The position numbers and the translations under genes were made by a program. From contig CP066701.1 in assembly GCA_016756695.1 (NCBI GenBank), positions 1,408,001-1,472,000 on the forward strand: 64,000 bases of DNA. The letters are read 5' to 3'. The notes beneath the pieces are model-generated. The model was given only the letters and a program-made list of their open reading frames with translations. It was not told where the DNA came from and ran no database searches. The stretch is from Heyndrickxia sporothermodurans. Lineage in GTDB: Bacteria; Bacillota; Bacilli; Bacillales; Bacillaceae_C. Below, in pieces: positions 25,705-36,237 of this stretch; position 1 is the stretch's first letter, and each line of letters begins with the position of its first letter.

Positions 25705-27674
25705 GATTGCTGTCTCCCTTCTAAATAATCATCTATTGCTTTCAACAGCGCCTTTTCTGCTTCTGCAATTGTCGTGTTTTGAAGTTGCGTGGCGGCATTC
25801 GACAAATGACCACCGCCGCCTAGACTTTCCATTATAATTTGAACATTTACTTTTCCTAATGAACGTGCGCTTATTCCTATCTCTTCTTCTGATCGTTTAG
25901 AAATAACGAAAGATGCCTGTACTCCATCCATTGTTAGTAGAGTGTCTGCAGCTTGTGCAATTAATACCGAATTATAAATCTCTTCATCGGTACCTTTTCC
26001 AATAGCGATTCCATCACGAGAAAATTTTACACTCTCAATTAATTTTGACCGTTTAATATACGTTTCCAAATCTTCTTTCAAGAACTTCTGGACTAAGATA
26101 GTATCCGCACCTTGGGCACGTAAATATGAAGCGGCATCGAATGTTCTTGAGCCCGTTCTTAACGTGAAGCTTTTTGTATCAACGATTATTCCGGCTAATA
26201 GGGCTGTTGCTTCAAGCATATTAATTTTTTCATTTTTTGGTTGGTATTCTAATAACTCAGTGACAAGTTCGGCAGTGGAAGAAGCATATGGTTCCATATA
26301 CACTAAAAGTGGATTTTTTATAAAATCCTCACCGCGTCGATGATGGTCGATAACAACAATATTATCCATCCTCTTAATGAGTTTTTCTTCGATGACAAAG
26401 GACGGCTTATGCGTATCCACAATGACCAGTAGGGACTCTTCCGTCGCCATTTCCATTGCGTCTTCCGGTGAAATAAAGCGAGAATATAAATCCGGATATT
26501 GCTTCACTTCATCAATTAATCGCTTTACCCCGGTATCAATCTCAGAAAAATTGATAACAATATAACCTTCTATTTGATTCATTTCCGCTACTTTACGTAC
26601 ACCGATAGCTGATCCAACGGCGTCCATATCAGGAAATTTATGCCCCATTACAAAAACTTTATCGCTCTCAATCATCAATTCTTTTAATGCATGAGAAATC
26701 ACTCGTGCACGTACTCTTGTACGCTTTTCCATCGGGTTTGTCTTCCCGCCATAAAACTTCACTTTTCCATTCATTTGCTTAATGGCTACTTGATCTCCCC
26801 CTCTGCCAAGTGCTATGTCCAAACTTGATTGGGATAAAGTACCTAAATCAGGCAAGGTTGGTCCATCAGCACCAATACCAATACTTAATGTTAGCGGGAT
26901 ATTCTGCTTCGTTGTTGTTTCACGTACTTCATCTAAAATAGAGAATTTATTCTCTTCCAACTCATTAAGAATTTTCTCATTAAAAACACCGATAAATCGT
27001 TCAGCGGACACTCTTTTTAGAAAAATCCCGTACTCAGTTGCCCATTTATTCAGAATTGACGTCACTAAACTATTGAGACTACTCCGTGTTTGGTCATCCA
27101 TTCCTTGTGTCACTTCATCATAATTATCTAAAAAGATGATGGCAATAACTGTTCTTTCCTCATTATACAGTTTTACAACTTCAGCCATTTCTGTAACATC
27201 TAAAAAGTAAAGTAATCGTTCCTTATGTTTTAAGGTAACGCGGTATTTTCGCCCATTTAATGATATTAGCTCAGTATCTACTTCTTGCTTAATTAACGGA
27301 ACTAAATCTTCTGCAACATCATATAATGATTCCCCGACTAGTGTATCTTCATTAAAGCATGAAGCCATATAATGATTTGTCCATTCAATAAAGTAATCAT
27401 CATTGATCAGCATAATTCCAATTGGCATTTCTAATAATGCCTCTTCACCAACCCTTTTTATTCGGTGGGATAAGGTGGAAATATACTCAAGAGTTGCTTT
27501 ATTTGACCTTTGTTCAAGAAAAAGGGCTAGATAAAACAAGGTCCCTATCAGTAGAAGCCCAATAACCGTAATCCACCAATGGTAAAAAGCAATGAGTCCT
27601 AAAAGGGCTAAAGAAACCGCCAGCAGTCCATATAGTGGATAACGTACCATTCGATTTTTATAATATGAAGGCAT
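25701..27674 (-). CDS. gdpP: cyclic-di-AMP phosphodiesterase GdpP
   Basis: A 657-residue membrane phosphodiesterase (YybT) that hydrolyses c-di-AMP to pApA. Two N-terminal helices (about 12-50), a heme-binding-type PAS domain, a degenerate GGDEF domain that lacks the GGDEF signature, then DHH ([23 protein letters not shown]) and DHHA1 ([14 protein letters not shown]) catalytic domains. The ATG follows GGGAGAG. Loss of GdpP is known to raise beta-lactam tolerance in Firmicutes. Immediately upstream is the broken yybS. Confidence 0.96.
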   Translation of the reverse strand: MPSYYKNRMVRYPLYGLLAVSLALLGLIAFYHWWITVIGLLLIGTLFYLALFLEQRSNKATLEYISTLSHRIKRVGEEALLEMPIGIMLINDDYFIEWTNHYMASCFNEDTLVGESLYDVAEDLVPLIKQEVDTELISLNGRKYRVTLKHKERLLYFLDVTEMAEVVKLYNEERTVIAIIFLDNYDEVTQGMDDQTRSSLNSLVTSILNKWATEYGIFLKRVSAERFIGVFNEKILNELEENKFSILDEVRETTTKQNIPLTLSIGIGADGPTLPDLGTLSQSSLDIALGRGGDQVAIKQMNGKVKFYGGKTNPMEKRTRVRARVISHALKELMIESDKVFVMGHKFPDMDAVGSAIGVRKVAEMNQIEGYIVINFSEIDTGVKRLIDEVKQYPDLYSRFISPEDAMEMATEESLLVIVDTHKPSFVIEEKLIKRMDNIVVIDHHRRGEDFIKNPLLVYMEPYASSTAELVTELLEYQPKNEKINMLEATALLAGIIVDTKSFTLRTGSRTFDAASYLRAQGADTILVQKFLKEDLETYIKRSKLIESVKFSRDGIAIGKGTDEEIYNSVLIAQAADTLLTMDGVQASFVISKRSEEEIGISARSLGKVNVQIIMESLGGGGHLSNAATQLQNTTIAEAEKALLKAIDDYLEGRQQS

Positions 27675-27741
27675 GTTTATTCTCTCCCATTTAATTCAAA
27701 ACTCCCAGTGATTATTCCGTTCCCATCATTCAAAACAGGGG

Positions 27742-27891
27742 TCATGATGATTTTCGTTTAATTATTTGTCGTAAATTAAACCCTAAATCCATTATACCTA
27801 ATATTCTTACTAGATATTGAAGAGGGAAGAGTAAAAATGAAAAAATAATAATCAAAACCGGAATTGCTTTTGGCCACTTTTTTTCATAGCT
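27742..27891 (-). pseudogene. yybS: 3' fragment of yybS beyond the IS insertion
   Basis: Across the 3987-bp element the yybS frame resumes exactly. After removing the IS and one AGCT, the reading frame continues 48 codons (starting YEKKWPKAIP, ending IIKRKSS) to the TGA at 27742-27744. It contains the last membrane helix. It has no start of its own and is presumably not translated. Confidence 0.85.
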
Positions 27892-27968
27892 GAGTCAATT
27901 TCATAATTGCTCTTTTTAAAAATACAGAATCCTACAGAATTTCTAAAATATATTTTTAAAAACAGAAA

Positions 27969-29322
27969 TCATGCTACTTGTTGCTGATTTAATTGTACAT
28001 TAATTCGGTCTGCGGCTAACTTTGAAGCATTATAAATAAGGGTTACCATGTCAAAATGAATTTTTGCACGTTTCCCAGTACGATAGCGAACATTGTTCAG
28101 TTGAAAGAATTCTTTCAGATAGGCATTAACCCGTTCTACGGCAGTACGACGTTTGAAAATGTTTTTCCATGCTTGTGACCCGCGTGCTGGTGCGGTATAT
28201 CTGCGAAGGTCTGAAGTGATTTTCACTTTATAAACCTTTTGGCAAATACCTTCATTAGCTAAGGGACAGTCGCTGCATTCCTTTGGTCTTGTGTATTTCA
28301 ATGTTTCATATTTAGGATCAAAACTATCATAACGATAAGAATGCTCTCTGAAACAAGTTGGGGCAAAGTGTTTATCATAGCCAATGATTTCCCCTTCATT
28401 TCGCTTATTATACGCGATGACGGATTGTTGTCCCATTCGATGTACCTGCTCGTATATGGGTTCATAGTCATAGCCCGCATCCATTGTTTGATAACGTAAT
28501 GGAAGGTGAAGGCGTTCCTGAATTCCTTTCAGTAAAGGGATAGGGATATTTGCCTTACCATCATTTAGACTCCCAGATGAAAAAGAGCCTGTAGAATGTA
28601 TTGGCTTGATGTACCAACGGCTAAATGACCTTTGTAGCCAAACCAAAAACATTTTGTCCTTCTGAGTTCTTTTTCACGCCCCATTTAGGGTCTTGGGAAC
28701 TTCGGCACGTAGTTCGGCTAGGGAACATCTAATTGAAGTACACAATTTTTCTATCATATAAAGGTAAATTGGCTTCCGTTTCAGCTTGTTCTTTAAGCCA
28801 CCCGTCACGCTCATCTTTTGATTTCCGACCACGTTTTTGGGGTTCAGATTTTGGCTTTTCTTCTTTTGTTGCGCTTGGTCTCGTGCTTCAAAATGGGTTG
28901 CATCATACCACTGTATCATCCGTGATGAAACCTTCTGCAATAGCCTGGAGGACCACTTTTTCTTGTTCTTTCTCAAGGATATCGCTTTCCTCCAATTTCG
29001 TTATGAGACGTGAATAGGAGGATTCTGAAGGCACATGATCAGAAACCAAAAAGCCACAATTTAACTTAAAAGCTAGATCATCATGAAGACGTTTTATAAG
29101 ATCCTTCATCGTAGGGATGCGCTCTATGTATCTTACAAAGGTGGAGATAATCATGGCTGCATAGTTTAGTTCTTCCGGTGCACCCAACCGTGATTTTTTC
29201 GCCACTTGATGGTACATCGAATCCAAATCTACCGCTGAAATAATGGCTTCATATTTTTGGGTAGGTTCCATGTCAAATAATTCCTGTATGCCAAATAGGC
29301 TAGGTTGTCGTATAATAGTCAT
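27969..29322 (-). pseudogene. IS1182-family transposase, frameshifted (copy A)
   Basis: Equivalent to the intact 450-residue DDE transposase in copy B but split into three frames, with breaks near 28650-28680 and 28900-28980. Differences from copy B include GTGGCCATTG changed to GTGGTATG near 28910, one C missing from a CCCC run near 28690, and a small insertion near 28545. The start is the ATG at 29322 behind GGAGGAG. Not expected to be functional. Confidence 0.88.
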
Positions 29323-29455
29323 AAGAAGTACTCCTCCAGTCTTTTTATGGTTTGTGGTCAACGTAAGCCCGAATTATAAAAATAAGTGTACCTTTCGGTA
29401 CGCATCGTAAATAGCCGTAAATTCTGACTTTTTAATCGAATTACGGCTATTTCAT

Positions 29456-31055
29456 TTATTTGCTACATTCTGCCTGAATCATTTTTGACCAGGGCATGTA
29501 TTGATCTAAAATTTCAGGGTTTTGTTGGACGCCGAGATTTGGTAAATCCGTAAAAAGTTTCTTTATATATTCATAGAAATCAACGCCGTTACTTTTGGCA
29601 GTTTCAGCAATACTTAAACAGATGGCATTCGCTTTTGCACCAGCTTCACTTACACTAAAGAGCCAATTTTTTCTTCCTATAACGTTGGGACGGATGGCGT
29701 TCTCGGCTGGATTATTATCCATTTCAATTCGCCCATCATTCAGGAATAATTTGAGTCCATTTGCCCTGTTTAATGTGTATTCATTCGCTTTTGCTAACGC
29801 ATTTTTTCCGTAAAATGGTGATGTTTCAACCCAGTGAAGGAATTCCTCCACGATTGGCTTCGAGTACTTTTGACGTTTTTTCTTCGTTTACTCGGAGACA
29901 AACGTTTAAATTGCCTTTCTAGTCGATATAAATCATCACAATATTTCACACCGATTCTACCATTTTTGCTATCAGCTTTCAGCCAATAACGACGAACATG
30001 CGCCCAACAATTTGCGAAATTAACGCCTTCCAACTTATCATAAGCAGAATAACCATCACACACAATCGTTCCAGAAAAGCCTTCAATAAAACTTTCAAGG
30101 ACAGATCGAGCTCGAGATAATGCGCTTTGAAAGAGAGTCATTGTTAGTACTTGGCTTTGGCTTGGCACACACTTCGAAACACCCAATTATACGCATTGGC
30201 TTTACCAGATTTCCCATCGGATCGGTTGATAATTTGTCCGTATGTTTCATCGACATGCAAAACCGATTTTGCCATCATCAACTCTTTCATTCGTTCGTAT
30301 ACAGGTAACAGCCAATCATGTGCTACACGGATAACCCAATTCGATAGGTTTTTATCATTGGTATTCAGTCCATAGCGATTCCATTCCTTTACCTGACGGT
30401 AAAGAGGTAAATATTGTGCAAATTTATCATAGATGACTTTGGCAAGTACGCTAGGACTTGCGATGCTACGCTGAATCGCTGGTTGTGGTGCTTTCCCGCG
30501 TTTGATTTGTGCTGGCTGTGATGAATCAACTTTGCAGTCTTTACATTCATACGCATGTTCAATGTGCTGTACTTTCATCATTTTTGCAGGAATAAATTTT
30601 GCTTCTTCACGTACAAGTGTACTACCAATTTCAATCATTTGCCCTTGGCAACAGTCACAGATTGTATTTTTCGGATGATGGTGAATAGCTTCTACTTCAA
30701 TACCATCATGCAAGGAATCATTTCGTTTTTTTGATTTAACTTTTCGTACAACAGTATAAGAGATTGTCTGTTGGCTTTGTTCTTCTGTGTGCTCAGGTTC
30801 GCTAAAAGCCGGGTCATCATCAAATAATGAGCCTTGCCCATCTGGTACGTTGTATTTCGATTTTTCGGATTTCGATCCATATAAAAGTTTTGTTAAATGG
30901 CGAATTTGTTCAGTTAGCGCTTCAATCTGTTTAGTTGATTGATCTAGCTTTTTCGATAAGTCTTTGTTTTGTTGATTTGAATGAGCCAATTGTTCTTCGA
31001 GAAGTCGAATTAATTTCCCATATGGATTCTTGTTATTGGAAGAAGTATTAACCAT
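29456..31055 (-). pseudogene. IS66 TnpC transposase, frameshifted (copy A)
   Basis: The DDE transposase of IS66, broken here by small insertions near 30144-30186 (a repeated AGCCAA unit compared with copy B) and by loss of one base in a poly-A tract near 29875. Its C-terminal end is intact (ILDQYMPWSKMIQAECSK), unlike copy B. The N-terminal leucine-rich coiled coil, CxxC zinc-finger-like region (CDCCQGQM, YECKDCK) and DDE domain remain recognisable. Confidence 0.88.
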
Positions 31056-31157
31056 TTATTTCACCACTTTTCGTTCACCATAAGTTAGTTATATTATAAC
31101 ATTTTTAACGTAGAAAGCGAAGTTGAAAATGGCTATAAACCAACATTTCTAGCTTGT

Positions 31158-31511
31158 TTAGAATACTCCTTTTTGTGATTTTTGAATGGCCTTTGGTTGC
31201 TGAATGGACAACCCTTCTAACAACCAGCGAACCTCCTGTTGCGAAAGTTTACGTACTTCATTTTCATCTTTTGGCCATTGAAGTTTTCCTCCATCTAGTC
31301 GCTTATAAAGCATGGCGAAACCATCGCCATCAAAATATAAACATTTATAACGGTCTTTACTCCAACCAGAGAAAAGGAAAATAGAATCTCCATATGGATC
31401 AAGTTCGAAAGAATCTTGAATTAGCGTTGCTAATCCATCAATTCCCTTCCTCATATCTGTTTTACCGCAAATAATATAAATGTTTTTTACACTGGTATAA
31501 TCATGTTTCAT
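31158..31511 (-). CDS. tnpB: IS66 accessory protein TnpB (copy A)
   Basis: A 117-residue IS66 Orf2 protein, identical to copy B: YIICGKTDMRKGIDGLATL and the C-terminal LEGLSIQQPKAIQK. Required with TnpA and TnpC for IS66 transposition. It overlaps tnpA by 4 bp (ATGA). Confidence 0.92.
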   Translation of the reverse strand: MKHDYTSVKNIYIICGKTDMRKGIDGLATLIQDSFELDPYGDSIFLFSGWSKDRYKCLYFDGDGFAMLYKRLDGGKLQWPKDENEVRKLSQQEVRWLLEGLSIQQPKAIQKSQKGVF

Positions 31512-31699
31512 AGATTTTTCAACTCCCTCATGACCGTTTGGATGATGTGCTCATCTACGCCGTTGAAGAAGGAAATTTCAGCAGCTTCAATTTTGATTGT
31601 GCAAAAGCTATTTGAAGGATCTTTCGAAGTTGTGGATGTTATAATATTTTTTTCTGGTTGTATTGAAACGGGGACGATTGTTAGTTTTTGTTGTGACAT
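31508..31699 (-). CDS. tnpA: IS66 accessory protein TnpA (copy A)
   Basis: A 63-residue small IS66 TnpA-type protein, same as copy B. It starts at an ATG behind AAGGAGG and overlaps tnpB. Confidence 0.75.
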   Translation of the reverse strand: MSQQKLTIVPVSIQPEKNIITSTTSKDPSNSFCTIKIEAAEISFFNGVDEHIIQTVMRELKNL

Positions 31700-31876
31700 A
31701 GGAAAAGCACCTCCTTAATTGATACGATTATTGTACTAAGGGGTGCTGATCATTTATATGCGTTGTTTGAATGGGGGCTTACTGGTCAACTACCATTATA
31801 CAAGATTTGGGGAGGTACTTCTTTTTTTATCTCTTAAACCCCTTGATACACAAGGGCTAAGAATTATGAAATTCAT

Positions 31877-32677
31877 TCAGCTATAAAAATAAAGGAAAGA
31901 AAATCCTTGAAGTAACATTAATAATTGTAAAACAAAATTTAAGTTAGCTAATGCTGTGTTTGCAAAACTGCCTTGTTCAGGCTTTAAAATAAGCGTCAAT
32001 ATAATTGTTATTAAATAATACCATAATATGCTTCTTGGTAATTGTAAATCCCCAAATGAATTCCACTTCGGAGTATCGATTTGAAAACGCCTAACTATTG
32101 GCAAATTAATCGATAACAATATCCAAATAATAAGGAAGGATGCAGTTACAAGCAGACTCGGCAATAGAATTGTAAACGAATTCAGAACGGTATTGAATTG
32201 ATCCATCAGTTGATCAGAAGATCCTTTGTCTACTGCTTCAAAAATTTGCATGGACTTATTCATTGATTCACGGACCATTTTGATTGTGTCTTTTAAAATG
32301 TCTATCTTAAAAAAGACGACCGAAACAACATATTGACCGATTGTATTTAGTAAAAACATGATACTTGCAGCTATGTATAGAAATGTTTTGGACTTTTTCC
32401 TTTGAATGCTGTAACCGATAACCATTCCTGTCGTACCGTAGGCGATTGCTACCGGAATTAATAACAATGTTCCTACTAATGCTGAAATAATAATTCCTCC
32501 AATTAATAACACAAACGAATATTTTAAAGGATATTTAGCACTATAGAGGATGAACGGTAACAATAGAAAGGCAACCGCAATTAAAGACAAAAATGGGATA
32601 TAGTTGAAAATCAAAAGTAAAATCGTGAAAATAGCGAGCATTAAAGCTCCTTCTGTTAACATTTTTGTGTTTTTCAT
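31877..32677 (-). pseudogene. yybS: YybS (DUF2232) membrane protein truncated by the IS
   Basis: The first 266 residues of YybS, a DUF2232 multi-pass membrane protein encoded upstream of gdpP, of unknown transport-like role. At least seven hydrophobic segments remain. The reading frame ends in ...FLYFYS at a TGA created by the IS end. The natural protein would be about 314 residues, as restored by the fragment at 27742-27891, so one C-terminal helix is lost. It may still make a shortened protein. Confidence 0.88.
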
Positions 32678-32732
32678 TCTTTCACCTCATGTATCTATTA
32701 GGTTTATACTACCATATGAAGGAAGTCTAGAC

Positions 32733-32766
32733 AAAAAAAACAGTGCCCTTCAAAGACACTGTTTAT
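32733..32766 (-). terminator. chemoreceptor gene terminator
   Basis: AAACAGTG (complement of 32757-32764) pairs with CACTGTTT (complement of 32738-32745) around a GC-containing loop, followed by T8 on the minus strand. Confidence 0.85.
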
Positions 32767-32786
32767 TAGAACAATTAACCTGTTTA

Positions 32787-34802
32787 TTAGCTATTCAACT
32801 TAAAATGGCTAATTACATTTTGTAAATCATAGCTTAATTCCGTTAAGTTACTGGCTAATTCCGCAACAGATTGAATGGCTCTTAATTGTTCATCCGTCGA
32901 AGCGCCAACTTCTTCACATGCTGCAGCCGTTTGTTCTGACATTGCCGCCATGTTTTGGATAATATTTACGACCTCATCTTTATGAGTAGATACTTCTTGT
33001 ATCCCATTATATACAGAAGTGATTGATTGCTGCATAACATTCATAAGCTTTGTTATTTCCTCAAAGGTTTGATTCGTTTCATTAACTACTTCTGATTGTT
33101 GCATCCACGTTTCCTTTGTTTTCTTCATTTCATCTACTACATGATGTGTTCCTTCTTGTATATTTAGTATCGTTTGCTTTACTTGGTCTGTTGCCTTTAC
33201 TGACTGTTCTGCCAGCTGCCGAACTTCTTCAGCTACTACCGCAAATCCCTTTCCGTGCTCACCGGCACGTGCCGCTTCGATACTAGCATTTAATGCTAAT
33301 AAATTCGTTTGAGAGGCAATCGATGTAATTGTTTGAATTACTGTCTCAATTGAGTTAATTTTCATCGATAAATCTAAAACTACTGAAGACATCGATTGGA
33401 TATATTGATCTGCTGTATTAAAGGAAATCTTTAAATCTTGCATTTTACTTATACCTAAATGATTCATTTCATTTGTTTTTAAGGCAAGATTACTCATTTG
33501 TTCAGATTTCTCATGAATATCATTAATTTGTGAACTTAAATTTGTAGAATTAATATTGGCCACTTCAGCATCCTCTGCTGATTTAGATGCGCCTTGGGCA
33601 ATCTCATTTACAGCTAGTGCCATTTGTTCACTTGACGCATTCGTTTCTTCCGAACTTGCACTTAAGTTTTCAGCTGATTCCCTAACTTTTGAAATGGACT
33701 CATTTACAACTATAATTACTTGTTTAATTTTTTCAATCATTGAGTTAAAGCTATTCGCCAACTCTCCAATTTCATCATTTGAATTTACATTAGCGTATGC
33801 TTGCAAATCCCCATCTGATAATTGGCCCATTGCCGCTTTTAATTTCTTTATCGGCTTAGTAATACGAATTGAAACATATGCTAACACAATAACTGAAAGG
33901 ATAAGCGTTGATACACCAATAATGATTAGAATCGTTTGTAAATCTTTTGCCAAAACTAATAAATTACCTTGATTGTATACTGCGCCTATTTTCCAACGGT
34001 TCGTTAAATTAGTACTATATACGAGCACTTTGCTATTTTTGCCTTCTTGATAGTTAATAATTCCTCTATCCTTATTTTCCTTCATCATTTGCTTAATAAA
34101 AGGAATCGTTGTTAAATCCTCGCCATGTGTATCTTTATATATAATTGACTTTCCATCAGAATTGACGATAAACGGGATCCCTTTGTATCCAAGTTTCATA
34201 TTAGATATCCGGTTGGTAATTTCATACATTTTAATATTTGCTCCAATTACACCAACGATCATACCTTTATTTATAACAGCTTTTGAAGCGGTAATAATAT
34301 ATTCATTTGTTGCAGGATCTTTATATGGTTCAGTCCAAACGACTCTCCCTGTGGTGGTAATCGCATTTTTATACCAATTTTGTGTAGTTGGATCCGCATC
34401 CGCTGATAAATTAGCTTTTGGTAAAGCAACAATTTTTTTATTTGTTGTTGCGAAGTATGTTGAAGTTGCTTCCTTATATGTATTTAAATAACCTGTTAAT
34501 ATGTCTTTAATTACTTGGTCATCTTGCTTTCCCTTCTCTTTGTTATTAATGGAAAGTCCCTGATAACCATATTCCCCAATCTTTTCATACGTACTAATTT
34601 GTTCAATGCTTTTTTCGTATTGATTAAAATACAACTGGATTGAGTAGTTTAGTTCATTAACCATTCTATCTGTTTCAGAAATGACATTTTCTTTTGTTTT
34701 TTTACTCGCTTGCCATGTTGTAATTGCAATCATTGCTGTAAACGAAACAATTAACAAAATGGTCACAACAAAAATAAACTTAAATTTTATAGATTTAAAC
34801 AC
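32787..34802 (-). CDS. methyl-accepting chemotaxis protein (dCache type)
   Basis: A 671-residue chemoreceptor that relays an extracellular ligand signal to CheA. It has an N-terminal membrane helix ([21 protein letters not shown]), a dCache sensor (about 35-275, including [10 protein letters not shown] and GVIGANIKM), a second helix ([19 protein letters not shown]), HAMP, and a long helical hairpin with the conserved tip [20 protein letters not shown] and [12 protein letters not shown]. Translation starts at GTG. The ligand cannot be read; amino acids are common for this class. It lies between yybS and rpsR, not in the B. subtilis order. Confidence 0.94.
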   Translation of the reverse strand: MFKSIKFKFIFVVTILLIVSFTAMIAITTWQASKKTKENVISETDRMVNELNYSIQLYFNQYEKSIEQISTYEKIGEYGYQGLSINNKEKGKQDDQVIKDILTGYLNTYKEATSTYFATTNKKIVALPKANLSADADPTTQNWYKNAITTTGRVVWTEPYKDPATNEYIITASKAVINKGMIVGVIGANIKMYEITNRISNMKLGYKGIPFIVNSDGKSIIYKDTHGEDLTTIPFIKQMMKENKDRGIINYQEGKNSKVLVYSTNLTNRWKIGAVYNQGNLLVLAKDLQTILIIIGVSTLILSVIVLAYVSIRITKPIKKLKAAMGQLSDGDLQAYANVNSNDEIGELANSFNSMIEKIKQVIIVVNESISKVRESAENLSASSEETNASSEQMALAVNEIAQGASKSAEDAEVANINSTNLSSQINDIHEKSEQMSNLALKTNEMNHLGISKMQDLKISFNTADQYIQSMSSVVLDLSMKINSIETVIQTITSIASQTNLLALNASIEAARAGEHGKGFAVVAEEVRQLAEQSVKATDQVKQTILNIQEGTHHVVDEMKKTKETWMQQSEVVNETNQTFEEITKLMNVMQQSITSVYNGIQEVSTHKDEVVNIIQNMAAMSEQTAAACEEVGASTDEQLRAIQSVAELASNLTELSYDLQNVISHFKLNS

Positions 34803-34949
34803 TATCTTTTTAGCACCTACCTATAAGATTACCCTATAATATTGAAACTACTTTTAATTTCGACATATTTCATCAATAGTTTAGAAAATCGGAATTTGTT
34901 GTAATATTCAAATTACCAAAACCTACACAAAGCCATAATAGGCAAAAAA

Positions 34950-34984
34950 AGAAAGCTACTGGTCAAACAGACCAATAGCTTTCT
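34950..34984 (-). terminator. rpsR terminator
   Basis: A 14-bp stem (34951-34964 with 34970-34983, one mismatch) followed by a run of T on the minus strand, just after the rpsR stop. Confidence 0.88.
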
Positions 34985-34993
34985 TTCTTCTTA

Positions 34994-35248
<255 letters not shown>

Positions 35249-35249
35249 T

Positions 35250-35290
35250 TAATTAGCTATCGTTAGAAGGGGGGTTATGCCCACTCTAAC
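35250..35290 (-). promoter_or_regulatory. hairpin in the new rpsR leader
   Basis: CGTTAGA and TCTAACG form a 7-bp stem on the minus strand between the element's terminal repeat and the rpsR ribosome site, with a GGGCATAACCCC-type inner pairing. No T-run follows. It could be a border feature of the insertion or an attenuator. Confidence 0.35.
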
Positions 35291-35324
35291 GTGTGTAATC
35301 TTTGGTATTCCAAAGGGTAAGGTT

Positions 35325-35330
35325 ATTATA
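35325..35330 (-). promoter_or_regulatory. extended -10 in the left end of the element, reading into rpsR
   Basis: TATAAT preceded by TGG on the minus strand, within the element's left terminal repeat and about 95 bp before the rpsR start. The -35 region is weak. It is a good candidate for the promoter that replaced the lost operon read-through. Confidence 0.5.
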
Positions 35331-35463
35331 CCATAATTCGTGTGTAATCTATACCTTAAATTGTTCCCTGATTTCAGAGGTTTTAGACGTTACGAATTAT
35401 TTTAGGTGATATTAAAACACACGCTTTTCGTATTAATTGTTTCAAGTAAAATAGTAGCCTTCA

Positions 35464-35655
35464 TCAGTTTAAATATTTCGTACCGAAGGCAAAGTAAATT
35501 AATGCTGAAACAATAATAATACCTGAAAAGAATAATGTTTTATTGAGCTTAGACCAATTTTTCATCCAACCCCAACGTTTACCATTAACATCAAGCCAAT
35601 AAAGATCCACAAGCAGTGCTATAAGAATTATCAACACGAATGCAAAGTAGCCCAT
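35464..35655 (-). CDS. small two-helix membrane protein of the element
   Basis: A 63-residue protein with two membrane segments (FAFVLIILIALLVDLYWL and LFFSGIIIVSALIYFAF) joined by a basic, Trp-rich loop (GKRWGWMKNWSK). A GGGGG ribosome site precedes the ATG. No family recognised. It is the only non-recombinase cargo of the element and is nearest to rpsR. Confidence 0.55.
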   Translation of the reverse strand: MGYFAFVLIILIALLVDLYWLDVNGKRWGWMKNWSKLNKTLFFSGIIIVSALIYFAFGTKYLN

Positions 35656-35796
35656 AAAGTATTTACCCCCAATCTATTCTCTTATCCAGAGCGATTATAA
35701 AGTTATTCACTTAATATCTAAATAATTCCTGCTATGATAAACTTGTTTCATTCAGAAACAATATATCCCAACTTACAGACAAAATTTGATACTACG

Positions 35797-36237
35797 TTAT
35801 TTATGGGGTAAATTCACTACTTTAAGATTAGCCTGTGAATATAATTTATCTTCCAAGTCAGCGATCCGATTTTGTAAATCAGTAACTTTCTTAGTGAGAA
35901 TCACATTTTGCTCTAAGATCATTTTCTTATCTTCTACAAGCTCCTTATTCTTCTCTCTAAGACGTTTTATCTGCTCTGCTTGGCTTGAACCCTTTGGTTT
36001 ACGTTCTTCCCTTTTAGAACTGTTTAAATCGCTTTGTAGCGATTGTGTTTCCTCTATCATTGCCTTTAGATCAGGTCGATTATAAATTGTCTTTCGTGAT
36101 ATATTTGCCTTCTCACTAACACTTTTGATGGTTATAGGATCTTTACCCTTCTTCAACTTTTCAAGAGCTTCTATGACCTTCTCTGTCGTTCTGAGCCTAT
36201 TTTGCTCTGCCAGAGTTAGTTTTTTCTCATTCGTCAT
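35797..36237 (-). CDS. TnpC-like coiled-coil protein (DUF6262 type)
   Basis: A 146-residue protein with an N-terminal helix-turn-helix-like region (KSVSEKANISRKTIYNRP) and a long coiled coil (about 75-140, heptads such as LREKNKELVEDKKMILEQN). This matches the TnpC role of Tn554, which influences orientation and efficiency of transposition. Start chosen at the ATG at 36237 behind AGGTG; the frame extends to 36246 and overlaps the upstream recombinase by about 10-20 bp. Confidence 0.75.
   Translation of the reverse strand: MTNEKKLTLAEQNRLRTTEKVIEALEKLKKGKDPITIKSVSEKANISRKTIYNRPDLKAMIEETQSLQSDLNSSKREERKPKGSSQAEQIKRLREKNKELVEDKKMILEQNVILTKKVTDLQNRIADLEDKLYSQANLKVVNLPHK

Larger units (their letters stand above)
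29363..31782 (-). mobile_element. IS66-family element nested in copy A
   Basis: A 2420-bp IS66-type element with ends GTAAGCCC (outermost bases, inverted at both ends) and the same 8-bp target duplication as copy B (TGGTCAAC here, complement of GTTGACCA, at 29355-29362 and 31783-31790). It carries tnpA, tnpB and a broken tnpC. Confidence 0.92.
27892..31878 (-). mobile_element. IS1182-like element copy A with a nested IS66 element
   Basis: A 3987-bp element in yybS. The terminal repeats read GAGTCAATTTCATAATT at 27892 and (complement) GAATGAATTTCATAATT at 31878, differing at two positions. It is flanked by a 4-bp palindromic duplication AGCT (27888-27891 and 31879-31882). It contains a broken IS1182-type transposase gene and, between that gene and its promoter, a whole IS66-family element. 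A second copy, inverted relative to this one, lies at 56965-60942. This copy has several small indels that the other lacks. Confidence 0.93.

Noticed and set aside
27892..31878. GGCC-linked differences in copy A as proof of a GGCC methyltransferase
   Set aside because: Several GGCC sites in the same copy are unchanged, and the enzyme's specificity is unknown. Kept only as a possible artefact source.
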